Under the pieces are notes generated by a model that did not search any database, was not told the DNA's origin, and saw nothing but the letters and a program-made list of their open reading frames with translations. The position numbers and the translations under genes were made by a program. DNA of 64,000 nt from positions 27,897 through 91,896 of the forward strand of contig NZ_AAVU01000027.1 of the NCBI RefSeq assembly GCF_000169095.1. The letters are read 5' to 3'. The stretch comes from Lyngbya sp. PCC 8106. GTDB taxonomy: Bacteria > Cyanobacteriota > Cyanobacteriia > Cyanobacteriales > Microcoleaceae. Shown piece after piece: positions 50,785 through 59,125 of this stretch (position 1 is the stretch's first letter; each line of letters opens with the position of its first letter).

Positions 50785-52866
50785 ATGGAAAATATTATCC
50801 AAGGTCTGCCGGATAGTCCAATTGTTACGTTTACAATTTTAATTCTCGTTAGCTTAACGATTCCTCCGATTTTTGAAAAGTTAAAACTACCGGGATTAGT
50901 CGGATTATTAGTGGCTGGTGTTCTGTTAGGAACAAACGGCTTTCAACTACTCAATCCGAATTCAGAAACCATGAAACTCTTTGCCGACATCGGTAAAATT
51001 TATCTGATGTTTGTGGCTGGTTTGGAAATCGATCTAGAAGAATTTAGACGCACAAAAGATCGCTCTTTGGGATTTGGTTTTGCGACTTTTACTATTCCTC
51101 TATTAACAGGAACTTCTATTGGTTTAATTTTTGGTTTTGGATTAAATGCTTCGATTTTAATCGGTTCACTTCTCGCTTCTCATACCTTACTTGGATATCC
51201 TATTGTTAATCGTTTGGGAGTTGTTAAAAACGAAGCCGTTACCGTAACAATTGGGGCAACAATTTTCACCGATATTGCCGCTCTCTTAGTTCTAGCTATT
51301 TGTATTTCTGTTTATGGCGGAGAATTTTCACTGACAACTTTAATTATTCAACTCGGTGCATTAGCCCTCTATTCTCTGATTGTTTTAGTGGGATTAGATT
51401 GGGCTGGAAAAGAATATTTTCGCCGCACTGGAGATGAAGAAGGCAATCAGTTTTTGTTTATTTTGTTAGCCGTTTTTCTAGCTTCTGTGGGCGCCCAAGT
51501 CATCAATATTGACAAAATTGTGGGTGCATTTTTAACCGGACTCGCTGTTAATGATGTTTTAGGTCATAGTCCTGTTGAAGAAAAGGTTGAATTTGTTGGG
51601 AGTACCCTATTTATTCCCTTTTTCTTTATTCACATGGGATTACTGATTGATGTTCCCGCCTTTGTTAGTAGTTTAACCACTGAATTACCTTTAACTTTAG
51701 CAATTGTTGCTGGACTGCTTGGGAGTAAATTTTTAGCAGCTTTTGTAGCGAAATTGCTCTACAAATATAACTGGTATGAAGCCTTAACGATGTGGTCGCT
51801 TTCACTTCCCCAAGTCGCGGCAACCTTAGCAGCCGCTTTAGTTGGAGTGGATGCAGGTCTTCTCAGTCAAGCCGTCTTTAATAGTGTGATTGTTTTGATG
51901 CTGGTGACTTCAATTTTGGGATCAGTTTTAACGGCTCGTGTGGCGAGAGAATTAACGATCCCAAAACCGGAATTAGAACCTCAAACCGACGAATGGAGGT
52001 TAACAATAGAAGCTTTTGAACCGCTCCATTCTCACCGAGAAAGAAGTCAATTTACAGTCTTAGTTCCCATTTATAATCCCCTTTCTCAACGCTATTTAAT
52101 TGAAATGGCAGCGTTACTTGCCCGTCACGAATCGGGTATCATTGTTCCTTTATCTATTACTCAAGCCCATGTTCATATGGATGAACCCCAGTTGGATGTT
52201 GCCCTTGAACACAGCGATCGCCTATTGGAACGAGCGATAGAAGTGGCGAAAGAATTTAAGGTAGAAGCTAAACCCAAAGTTAGAATTGATGATGATGTTG
52301 CAGAAGGAATTAGTCGGGCGGCTCGTGAACAAAAAGCAAACTTAATTGTTATGGGTTGGAGTGATGCCGCAACCAGTTTACGGGCGAGGTTATTTGGAAG
52401 TTTGGTTGATAATGTTTTTTGGTCTTCTCACTGTCCAGTTGCGATGGTTAAACTCTTTGATGAACCGATTAATATTCGCCGGATTTTAGTTCCTGTTAAA
52501 AATATCACGCCACAAGCGATTAGAACTGTACGTTTTGCTCAACTATTAGCAGATACCAATCAGGCGAAAATCGCACTTTTACACGTTTGCGATCGCCGTA
52601 CTTCTCCCGAACAAATTGCTCAGTTTGAGTCAGAAATTTCAGATGTTCTCGCTCAAGGCGGCCCTCAAGTTTCGGCAAGAATTAAAACAGTTGCTTATGA
52701 TAATGTTCCTAAGGTAATTGTCAGAGCAGCGCAATCTTTTGATCTCGTTGTTTTGCGTTCAACACGTCGTCGAACTGCTGGAGGATTAGCAGTTAGTGAT
52801 ATAACCACGGAGATGATTAAACAACTCACTTGTTCTATTGTTTTATTTGGAGAACCTCATACTTAA
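50785..52866 (+). CDS. CPA2 cation/proton antiporter with C-terminal universal stress domains
   Basis: A 693-residue protein. Residues about 1-395 are a CPA2 antiporter (ILILVSLTIPPIFEKLKLPGLVGLLVAGVLLG, LFADIGKIYLMFVAGLEIDLEEF, GATIFTDIAALLVLAI, IVGAFLTGLAVNDVLGH, SLPQVAATLAAALVG). The remainder is cytoplasmic with tandem universal-stress-protein-like folds (about 420-550 and 560-690, e.g. ANLIVMGWSDAAT and FDLVVLRSTRRR). The USP part may bind nucleotide and gate transport. It follows the NhaS3-like gene by 264 bases and may belong to the same ion-homeostasis cluster. Confidence 0.88.
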   Translation: MENIIQGLPDSPIVTFTILILVSLTIPPIFEKLKLPGLVGLLVAGVLLGTNGFQLLNPNSETMKLFADIGKIYLMFVAGLEIDLEEFRRTKDRSLGFGFATFTIPLLTGTSIGLIFGFGLNASILIGSLLASHTLLGYPIVNRLGVVKNEAVTVTIGATIFTDIAALLVLAICISVYGGEFSLTTLIIQLGALALYSLIVLVGLDWAGKEYFRRTGDEEGNQFLFILLAVFLASVGAQVINIDKIVGAFLTGLAVNDVLGHSPVEEKVEFVGSTLFIPFFFIHMGLLIDVPAFVSSLTTELPLTLAIVAGLLGSKFLAAFVAKLLYKYNWYEALTMWSLSLPQVAATLAAALVGVDAGLLSQAVFNSVIVLMLVTSILGSVLTARVARELTIPKPELEPQTDEWRLTIEAFEPLHSHRERSQFTVLVPIYNPLSQRYLIEMAALLARHESGIIVPLSITQAHVHMDEPQLDVALEHSDRLLERAIEVAKEFKVEAKPKVRIDDDVAEGISRAAREQKANLIVMGWSDAATSLRARLFGSLVDNVFWSSHCPVAMVKLFDEPINIRRILVPVKNITPQAIRTVRFAQLLADTNQAKIALLHVCDRRTSPEQIAQFESEISDVLAQGGPQVSARIKTVAYDNVPKVIVRAAQSFDLVVLRSTRRRTAGGLAVSDITTEMIKQLTCSIVLFGEPHT

Positions 52867-52879
52867 AAACATATTAGAA

Positions 52880-52953
52880 GTAGGGTGGGTGACATCAAAG
52901 ATGTATTAATTCTCATGTAAATTCTGGACTGTCACCTACCCTTCCCGATACTA
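52880..52953. repeat. Palindromic repeat, copy 1
   Basis: GTAGGGTGGGTGAC...GTCACCTACCC encloses an A/T-rich core containing ATCAAAGATGTATTAATTC. It directly follows the antiporter gene. The same unit occurs at 53334, 54526 and 55761. Confidence 0.8.
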
Positions 52954-53022
52954 CGCGATCGCACAAATTGAAGATGCTCTGATATGATAGAGTTCAGATT
53001 TGGAGTAGAACTCAAATTAACA

Positions 53023-53328
53023 ATGGCTCGAAAAGTTTTGGGGATTCACTTGGTTTGTAGAAAAGCGCTTAACGTTGAAGAATTAGGAGGTAGTCTATTC
53101 AAGAGTGGATACTGGAAAGTATCGGAAGAAGCAGCCAATACCGCACAATATTTAGCTCTCCACAACCAGAAAAATATTTCCTCCTATAAACAGGGAACAA
53201 TTGAAGGTTGGGAACGCTCTGAGGCTCACAATGGGCGCATCATTTTTTATGTGAAAGAAACTGAAGAACCGTTAGAATGGCGGGGCGATGGAACGGGAGA
53301 AAAAGGATACTATTGGTCGGACGGTTAA
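53023..53328 (+). CDS. Hypothetical protein upstream of the methyltransferase
   Basis: A 101-residue soluble protein from ATG 53023 (ATG 52984 in frame adds 13 residues). The visible pattern is VLGIHLVCRKALNVEELGGSLFKSGYWKVSEEAANTAQYLALH, with FYVKETEEPLEWRGDGTGEKGYYW at the C-terminus. I have seen similar proteins in cyanobacteria but cannot assign a function. It is followed by a palindromic repeat and then a DNA methyltransferase, so an association with DNA modification is possible but unproved. Confidence 0.62.
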   Translation: MARKVLGIHLVCRKALNVEELGGSLFKSGYWKVSEEAANTAQYLALHNQKNISSYKQGTIEGWERSEAHNGRIIFYVKETEEPLEWRGDGTGEKGYYWSDG

Positions 53329-53333
53329 TGTTT

Positions 53334-53395
53334 GTAGGGTGGGTGACATCAAAGATGTATTAATTCTTATGTAAATTCTGAACTGTCATTCACCC
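53334..53395. repeat. Palindromic repeat, copy 2
   Basis: GTAGGGTGGGTGACATCAAA...CTGTCATTCACCC; nearly identical to copy 1 over its left two thirds. It is just after the stop of the preceding gene, and shares the nine bases GTTAATGTT before it with copy 3. Confidence 0.8.
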
Positions 53396-53485
53396 GACTG
53401 GAATTTTATCTAAAAATACACGCCTATCCGTGTAAAATATGTAAAGTTAATGCTAGTTCCGCACAGCTTTTCTAAATAAATACTA

Positions 53486-54373
53486 ATGTTTGAACGATAT
53501 GCAGATGATCAACATACTCTATTTTATGGCGATGCCCTTCAGATTTTGTCTAGTGAGATTTCTTCTAACTCTGTAGATCTGATTTTTATCGATCCTCCTT
53601 ACAACATCGGAAAGCGTTTTTCCAATTTCTACGACAAATGGGAATCAGAAGAAAAGTATGCAAATTGGGCTTACAAATTGCTTGATGAATGCCTTCGAGT
53701 ATTGAAGCCCAGTGGAACATTATATGTTATGACAAGCACTCAAGCAATGCCCTACTTTGATCTTTACTTAAGGCAGAAAACAGTAATTCTGAGTCGAATT
53801 GTCTGGCATTATGATAGTTCTGGAGTTCAAGCTAAAAAATACTTTGGCTCGATGTATGAGCCAATACTTCACTGTGTTAAAAACAAGAACAATTATATTT
53901 TTAACTCAGATGATATTAAGGTAGAAGCAAAAACAGGCGCACAACGAAAATTGATTGATTACAGAAAAGCCGTTCCCTGCCAATACAATACAGAAAAAGT
54001 ACCCGGTAATGTCTGGTATTTCCCCCGTGTTCGCTATCGAATGGAAGAATATGAAAAACATCCTTCACAAAAACCCGAAGCATTACTAGAAAGAATTATT
54101 CTTGCCAGTAGCAATCAAGATAGCTTGGTACTCGATCCCTTTGCAGGAACTTTTACATCTGCTGCTGTAGCCAAACGCTTGGGGCGAATTTCTATTAGCA
54201 TAGAATCTCAAGAAGAATATCTTAAAATTGGTCTGAGACGGGTTTTAGGATTGAAAGAATACAAAGGAGAAAAGTTATTAACCCCATCTAAAAATCACAC
54301 CAGAAAAAATAAAAATAGCCCGGAAAAAAACTTTATACAAAAGAGCATTTTCGATGCCGATAGTACAGCATGA
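53486..54373 (+). CDS. Site-specific DNA methyltransferase (beta class)
   Basis: A 295-residue amino-methyltransferase. Motif IV DPPYN is at 36-40 and motif I DPFAGTFTSAAVAKRLGR at 217-234, an order that defines the beta class (N6-adenine or N4-cytosine). Motif I is unusual: FAGTFTS replaces the common FAGSGTT. The conserved HPSQKPEALLERII precedes it. A basic tail follows. The next frame overlaps its last 20 bases and looks like a truncated partner gene, so this is likely an orphan methyltransferase left from a type II system. Confidence 0.9.
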   Translation: MFERYADDQHTLFYGDALQILSSEISSNSVDLIFIDPPYNIGKRFSNFYDKWESEEKYANWAYKLLDECLRVLKPSGTLYVMTSTQAMPYFDLYLRQKTVILSRIVWHYDSSGVQAKKYFGSMYEPILHCVKNKNNYIFNSDDIKVEAKTGAQRKLIDYRKAVPCQYNTEKVPGNVWYFPRVRYRMEEYEKHPSQKPEALLERIILASSNQDSLVLDPFAGTFTSAAVAKRLGRISISIESQEEYLKIGLRRVLGLKEYKGEKLLTPSKNHTRKNKNSPEKNFIQKSIFDADSTA

Positions 54374-54608
54374 ATTTACCAACCTGATTCTTGAAATTTT
54401 AAATTATTACTTTCCAAACCGGGGAGATATAGTTTTAAACTCTAGTGAGTTATTGCAATATCTCAATATTAAAACCAAAGCTGCAAATCGAGGATCTAAA
54501 TCACGAGCAGGATTAGTTAATGTTTGTAGGGTGGGTAACATCAAAGATATGTTAATTTTCATGGTAATTCTCGACTTTCATCCACCTTACCGGATACTAC
54601 TACCCTAA
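54354..54608 (+). pseudogene. Truncated gene overlapping the methyltransferase, probable restriction endonuclease
   Basis: The frame begins MPIVQHEFTNLILEILNYYF and continues to about KTKAANRGSKSRAG at 54525. Then it enters a palindromic repeat, and the remaining 27 residues (CRVGNIKDMLIF...) are just the repeat's sequence read in frame, ending 54608. The overlap with the methyltransferase stop implies translational coupling, and the KAANRGSKSRAG motif fits the N-terminus of a type II restriction enzyme partner. The rest of the gene is missing. The identity is inference. Confidence 0.65.
54526..54600. repeat. Palindromic repeat, copy 3, interrupting the putative endonuclease gene
   Basis: GTAGGGTGGGTAACATCAAA...TTTCATCCACCTTAC, with CGGATACTAC beyond. 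It sits exactly where the similarity of the upstream frame to a normal protein ends. Confidence 0.8.
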
Positions 54609-54752
54609 GTCCCCCCGATATCGCCCCATACTTAATCAAAGTTTAAACAAAAGAACATCTATTTTTCCGTAATTCCACTGATGACCTTTCCTTGATTTCA
54701 GTTTAAGTTGGACTTAGGCGGAATAGAAGACTTGAACCCATTGGAGTTGAAT

Positions 54753-55202
54753 ATGAGATTCATCAAAGGAATTTTTGGCATTTTAGCTTACGGATCTGCC
54801 GCGTTCTTCCTATTGTCAGCAATTGTGGTATTGTTTGATAGTGATTCCGACTTAGCTTCTAACTTCTTTGTCTGTTTAATTTGTTTGGTAATTACTGCGG
54901 GATTTGCCAAGCTAGGACAGTGGTTAATGAAAAAACCGCCTCTTTCGGGTGAAGCAAATCAACAAGTAAAATCTGAGGAACAAACGGGGACTAAGGATCT
55001 ACAATCAACTTTAGATCTACAATCAATTTTCTATAAACTGGTCGAGAAAAATCAGGGTTCGATCACGGTCATGCAGTTTGCGATCGCTGCGGGAATCTCT
55101 GGAGAAGATTCTAAGGCATATTTAGAACAGCAAGCGAAACAGTTTGAAGCTCATTTTGATGTCAGCGAAACGGGTACTATAGTTTATAAATTCCCGCTTT
55201 AA
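54753..55202 (+). CDS. Hypothetical protein: two membrane helices plus C-terminal helical domain
   Basis: A 149-residue protein from ATG 54753, preceded by GGAG at 54743. Two N-terminal hydrophobic segments (IFGILAYGSAAFFLLSAIVVLF and NFFVCLICLVITAGFAKLGQWL) are followed by an acidic linker and a domain SIFYKLVEKNQGSITVMQFAIAAGISGEDSKAYLEQQAKQF that resembles a winged helix (helix-turn-helix around AIAAGISGEDSKAYL). I do not recognise the family. Confidence 0.65.
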   Translation: MRFIKGIFGILAYGSAAFFLLSAIVVLFDSDSDLASNFFVCLICLVITAGFAKLGQWLMKKPPLSGEANQQVKSEEQTGTKDLQSTLDLQSIFYKLVEKNQGSITVMQFAIAAGISGEDSKAYLEQQAKQFEAHFDVSETGTIVYKFPL

Positions 55203-55257
55203 CGAAATCAATAAAATTCACGCAGGGTTAACACTTTTTATATTAAGGATTTTTTAA

Positions 55258-55758
55258 ATGTTACGCACAAAATTTGCCTGTCTTTGGGGATTTGCTTTAA
55301 TTATTGCGGCGATGTTCTGTTTTTCCTCCCCGGTTTTTGCCCATCCTATTTATCCCATATTGGGGTTTGAATGGTCTTTTAATGCCGGAAATCAAAGTTC
55401 TCAGGTCGGTTCTTCTGAGGCTAATTTTTCCGGCTACGAACTCTCTAAAACCTTAAATGAAAATCGAGATGAAATTGGTCGAAATCTCTTTTCAATAATT
55501 CATCCGAATGCCAACTATGATTATACGGAACCTATTTTAATGGCGGAAAAACCGGGGAATCAAGTTATGTTTGAAATTCCCATACATTGGCATCGGGATC
55601 TGGTTGCATTTCAGCACAATCACCTTACCCGCATCCGTTGGCAAATTGGTAGTCACCAGCATCTCAAGGCTGAGGTAACTTATGATAATTCTACTTTTCC
55701 TCCGACTCATCTTAACGAGATGAATGATTCACTCCGGTTATTATTGAATCACTTTTAG
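55258..55758 (+). CDS. Secreted hypothetical protein
   Basis: A 166-residue protein with a classic signal peptide (RTKFACLWGFALIIAAMFCFSS...VFA, cleavage near 30 before HPIYP). The mature part has the strand-like segments VMFEIPIHWHRDLVAFQHNHLTRIRW and HLKAEVTYDNS, with several histidines. No family recognised. It is close downstream of the previous gene (55 bases). Confidence 0.6.
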   Translation: MLRTKFACLWGFALIIAAMFCFSSPVFAHPIYPILGFEWSFNAGNQSSQVGSSEANFSGYELSKTLNENRDEIGRNLFSIIHPNANYDYTEPILMAEKPGNQVMFEIPIHWHRDLVAFQHNHLTRIRWQIGSHQHLKAEVTYDNSTFPPTHLNEMNDSLRLLLNHF

Positions 55759-55760
55759 TT

Positions 55761-55834
55761 TATCGGGTGGGTGACATCAAAGATATTTTAATTCTTATGT
55801 AAATTTTGGACTTTCACCCACCCTACCGGATACG
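55761..55834. repeat. Palindromic repeat, copy 4
   Basis: CGGGTGGGTGACATCAAAGA...CTTTCACCCACCCTACCGGATAC, between two convergent genes. It might serve as a bidirectional terminator in this position. Confidence 0.8.
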
Positions 55835-55840
55835 TTAATT

Positions 55841-57421
55841 TTAACTCGCACTAACAAGCTGTTTTTTGTTCGTTTTTGCGGGTTCAATAGGCGCACTCAA
55901 CGCTTCTTCTAACGGCGCTAAACCCAACCTTTCTTCGAGAATATTCATCACTTCCCGACCAAAATCATAGGGATTTCGTTGCCAAGCTTCTAGACAAACT
56001 TCTCCAAAAAATGATCCGAGTGGTTCAGGATTCCATAACAGCTTTCGAGCCGTCCAAGGCATCAAACTCATCGGATCATAATCGGGTTTAAGCATATCCT
56101 TTTCAAAGGCATATTCTTCTAAATGGGTATGGGGTTGTAACCCGATAAAGAAAATCGCAGGTTCGACTTTATCCGCTCCGAAAATATGCTCCAGTTCTCG
56201 ATGATAAGCTAACGTTTGACGAATGGTTTCAAAGGTTTCATCAATCACGTTAAACGAATAATTCACCGAAACCAAATCATTAAACCCGGCGGCTTTTAAA
56301 TCCCGACAATTTTCTAAAACCACCCGTAAGTTATAGCCCATTCGCATTTTACGAACCAATTCTTGAGAACCGCTCGTAATTCCAATTTCAAAATAATTCA
56401 TCCCAGTTTTGACCATCAAATCACACAATTCCGGGTTTAAATTATCCGCTCGAATGTAAGCCGCCCAGTGAATATCATCCATCCCTGCATCTAGGATTTT
56501 TTGTAACAATTCCACTGCATCACTAATAAACCGACGCGCCGGGATAAATTGAGCATCTGTAAACCAAAAATTGCGAATTCCGCGATCGTAAAGTTGTTTG
56601 ATTTCCGCCACAACTTCATCTGCGGGATTGATCCGGACTTGTTTTCCTTCAATCACTGTATAAATGCAATAGCAGCAATTGTGAGGACAGCCCCGTTTGG
56701 TTTGCACTCCGATATAAAAATCTTGGTCTTGGAAGTAATATTCAAACTCTGGCCAGATACTTTCAATGTAATTGTAATTGCAAGCCGTTTTTTCTAAAGG
56801 AGCAGGTTTTTCGTGAATGAGGCGATCGCGAGGAGTTGTTTGTCCGACAATATAACAACGCTCATCACTTAAACTTTGTCCCCGTAACAACTTTTCAAGT
56901 AACGCTTCTCCCTCTCCCACCGAAACAATAGTCCCAGTCGGAAGACTGCGCCCCAATTGTTCGTAAAAGACGCTGACTGCTCCTCCACCGACAACAACAC
57001 TAGCTTCAGGGTTATAGGTTTGGGCGCGTTTGAGTCCTCGCTTAATTAAATCCTGGTTGCGCCAGAGTTCAGTGTAGTAGGAAGCGGCCAACCGTAGCCC
57101 GCCTAAAGCCCCTCTAAGTTTAATTAGGGGATTTTTAGCGTAGTAAAATTCAAAGGCATTTTGCAGGGGATTTCCGCCGCGTCCGCCTACGGGTGCATAA
57201 ATTTGGATATCTCGCCACGAAAATACTAATAATGTGGGTTTAAACTCATCTACACAAGCATCTAAGGCTGAACGGTAGTCTAAGGGAGGAATCGCGCCTA
57301 AATCAAAGATTCGCTGCTGTACGTCGGGAAACAGCTTGTGAACATGATCAGCCAGGTAAACCACTCCAATCGGAAAGATGGGATTACAAGGGAGGCGAAC
57401 GTAAAGGATTTTGTTGTTCAT
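55841..57421 (-). CDS. B12-binding-type radical SAM protein
   Basis: A 526-residue enzyme. An N-terminal region resembles a cobalamin-binding Rossmann fold (ILYVRLPCNPIFPIGVVYLADHV; SVVVGGGAVSVFY; SVGEGEALLEKLL). The radical SAM cluster motif is CPHNCCYC (about 245, CxxxCxxC), followed by FWFTDAQFIPARRF, YFEIGITSGSQELVRKM and SVNYSFNVIDETFETI. Such proteins carry out methyl transfer or other radical chemistry. I recall a cyanobacterial subfamily annotated with photosystem II high-light acclimation; this looks similar, but I cannot confirm it. No neighbouring gene indicates the substrate. Confidence 0.85.
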   Translation of the reverse strand: MNNKILYVRLPCNPIFPIGVVYLADHVHKLFPDVQQRIFDLGAIPPLDYRSALDACVDEFKPTLLVFSWRDIQIYAPVGGRGGNPLQNAFEFYYAKNPLIKLRGALGGLRLAASYYTELWRNQDLIKRGLKRAQTYNPEASVVVGGGAVSVFYEQLGRSLPTGTIVSVGEGEALLEKLLRGQSLSDERCYIVGQTTPRDRLIHEKPAPLEKTACNYNYIESIWPEFEYYFQDQDFYIGVQTKRGCPHNCCYCIYTVIEGKQVRINPADEVVAEIKQLYDRGIRNFWFTDAQFIPARRFISDAVELLQKILDAGMDDIHWAAYIRADNLNPELCDLMVKTGMNYFEIGITSGSQELVRKMRMGYNLRVVLENCRDLKAAGFNDLVSVNYSFNVIDETFETIRQTLAYHRELEHIFGADKVEPAIFFIGLQPHTHLEEYAFEKDMLKPDYDPMSLMPWTARKLLWNPEPLGSFFGEVCLEAWQRNPYDFGREVMNILEERLGLAPLEEALSAPIEPAKTNKKQLVSAS

Positions 57422-57800
57422 AATTTTGCGAAAGGATCTTTACTCTAAGGACAGCCTAACGACAAGGTTTAATGGGGTTTTATTTATATAACTTAACAAT
57501 ATATTGGAGTTTTTTGATTTTTGGATGGGTGATTCTGAAAATCTTTAAAACTTTCTAAAGATCAGTTACGGAGATGCTAAGAGGGGATTTACTCGCGTCC
57601 GTTTTTATTTTAAAGGATTGGGGGAATGATTGGGTAATTTCCCCCAAAGACAACCAAAACCCTTGGATTTTAACAGAAATCAGCGATTTACGAATGGGTA
57701 TGAAAACGGATTGGTAGTCGCGTTTACAACTAACAGGGATCAGGTAGTGTTAGCTTGGCAATAAGTCCTAACACTTGTACACCAAAGCTCCTTAGCAGTC

Positions 57801-58199
57801 ATGGCTCAAATTCTTGATCCCCTACCATCTAACGTTTCTAGTCAGATTCTTTGTTGCTACGTTAATGCAACCAGCCAAATCCAAATCGCTCGGATTAGCA
57901 ACATTGCCAATTGGTATTTTGAGCGAGTCGTATTTCCAGGACAGCGTTTATTGTTTGAGGCTTTATCAGAAGCTTTGTTAGAAATTCACACCGGCAGTAT
58001 GGCAAGTGCTATTCTGTCAGATCGGATTCCTTGCGCTCGTCTTCAGATTGATCAAAATGCTCCTAGTGTTCCGACAGAAGATGCTCATTCCTCTCAAGCC
58101 GCGCAAGCTTATCATCAACGAGTTATGTCTATGTCGCAGAAGCCACGCCAACCTGTTCCTGAGTCTCTAGCAAAACCCGCTTTAACTGCTGTTGACTAG
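57801..58199 (+). CDS. DUF1830 domain protein
   Basis: A 132-residue protein with the DUF1830 core at about 15-90: ILCCYVNATSQIQIARISNIANWYFERVVFPGQRLLFEA, typical of cyanobacteria. The function is unknown. The tail after 95 is low-complexity and not conserved in the family. The 379 bases upstream (57422-57800) have no gene. Confidence 0.87.
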   Translation: MAQILDPLPSNVSSQILCCYVNATSQIQIARISNIANWYFERVVFPGQRLLFEALSEALLEIHTGSMASAILSDRIPCARLQIDQNAPSVPTEDAHSSQAAQAYHQRVMSMSQKPRQPVPESLAKPALTAVD

Positions 58200-58278
58200 A
58201 TTCGGAACAAAAACCTTTTTAAAAAATCTCCTATCTAGCTGAAAAGTTCCTCTTTTAAAAGAACAAACTTGAAATCAC

Positions 58279-58346
58279 TTATGACACCAATCGCACTTCT
58301 AGTAGACTAAGTTTAGATTTTTTATTAGAAGTGTACGGTGTCATAA
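58279..58346. repeat. Nested palindromic hairpin between DUF1830 and the next gene
   Basis: Outer arms TTATGACACC/GGTGTCATAA (ten perfect pairs) and inner arms CACTTCTA/TAGAAGTG (eight perfect pairs) are separated by a small asymmetric internal loop (aatcg/tac) and close a 24-base A/T-rich loop. It is 80 bases after one stop and 83 bases before the next start. Confidence 0.65.
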
Positions 58347-58429
58347 ATTACGGAACTCTCAGAGTAGGGGATAGAAATTAGAGAAAATTGATTATCGTGT
58401 AGAAGACGAAGGATCAAACCTAATGACAA

Positions 58430-59020
58430 ATGGAATCTAACGCTGTTGTTTCATCAGATTCACGCCATTCATCCCCATCTCTGAATGCTGTTTTTCATAT
58501 TTCTCCGATTATTCGGATCACCCTACTGGGGTTGTATACAGCATTAATGTTGCCTTTACCTTTCTTATCTCAAGCCGTTGATGCGCCTGTATCTCCTAAT
58601 GTATTGTGGATTGGAATTAGTTTAGGCGCGATTATTGTTTATGCCGCAATGACTGAACAAGTTATCGTTGATGACCAACAAATTCAGGTCACTTATCCTC
58701 GTTGGGTTAAGCCTGTTTTTCGCAAAGGATGGTCTTTACCTTGGAATGAAGTCAAAGCACTCAAACCTCGTACCACTGGACAAGGAGGACTGGTTTATTA
58801 TTTTCTCAGCGAGTCAGGAAAAGGGTATTTACTCCCGATGCGAATTGCTGGCTTTGCTCAGTTGGTCAGAATTGTACAGCAAAAAACGGGAATTGATACA
58901 ACCGACGTTCGCCCCCTAGCTCAACCCTGGATGTATTTTATCCTATTTGGGTTTACGTTGCTGCTGTTCTTAATTGATATTTGGACAATTACAACCGCTT
59001 TTTCTGTTGGTCTTCCTTAA
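58430..59020 (+). CDS. Cyanobacterial membrane protein with PH-like cytoplasmic domain
   Basis: A 196-residue protein: two N-terminal helices (IIRITLLGLYTALMLPLPFL and LWIGISLGAIIVYAAM), a soluble middle part (VIVDDQQIQVTYPRWVKPVFRKGWSLPWNEVKALKPRTTGQGGLVYYFLSESGKGYLLPM) with the strand pattern of a bacterial PH-like domain, and a C-terminal helix (WMYFILFGFTLLLFLIDIWTI). The function is unknown. It ends in a terminator at 59058. Confidence 0.75.
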   Translation: MESNAVVSSDSRHSSPSLNAVFHISPIIRITLLGLYTALMLPLPFLSQAVDAPVSPNVLWIGISLGAIIVYAAMTEQVIVDDQQIQVTYPRWVKPVFRKGWSLPWNEVKALKPRTTGQGGLVYYFLSESGKGYLLPMRIAGFAQLVRIVQQKTGIDTTDVRPLAQPWMYFILFGFTLLLFLIDIWTITTAFSVGLP

Positions 59021-59057
59021 CAGCAAACAGGGACTAATAAACAGTGATTTTAGTTTT

Positions 59058-59096
59058 GGCGATCGCGCTTTTTAAGTTGTGCGATCGCCTTTTTTG
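59058..59096 (+). terminator. Rho-independent terminator built from two HIP1 octamers
   Basis: GGCGATCGC (59058-59066) and GCGATCGCC (59081-59089) form nine perfect pairs around a 14-base loop, followed by TTTTTT (59090-59095). Each arm is a HIP1 site, so the cyanobacterial octamer has been used as a terminator stem. Confidence 0.85.
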
Positions 59097-59125
59097 TTTG
59101 GAGTTATGTTCAATCGTATAAGATT

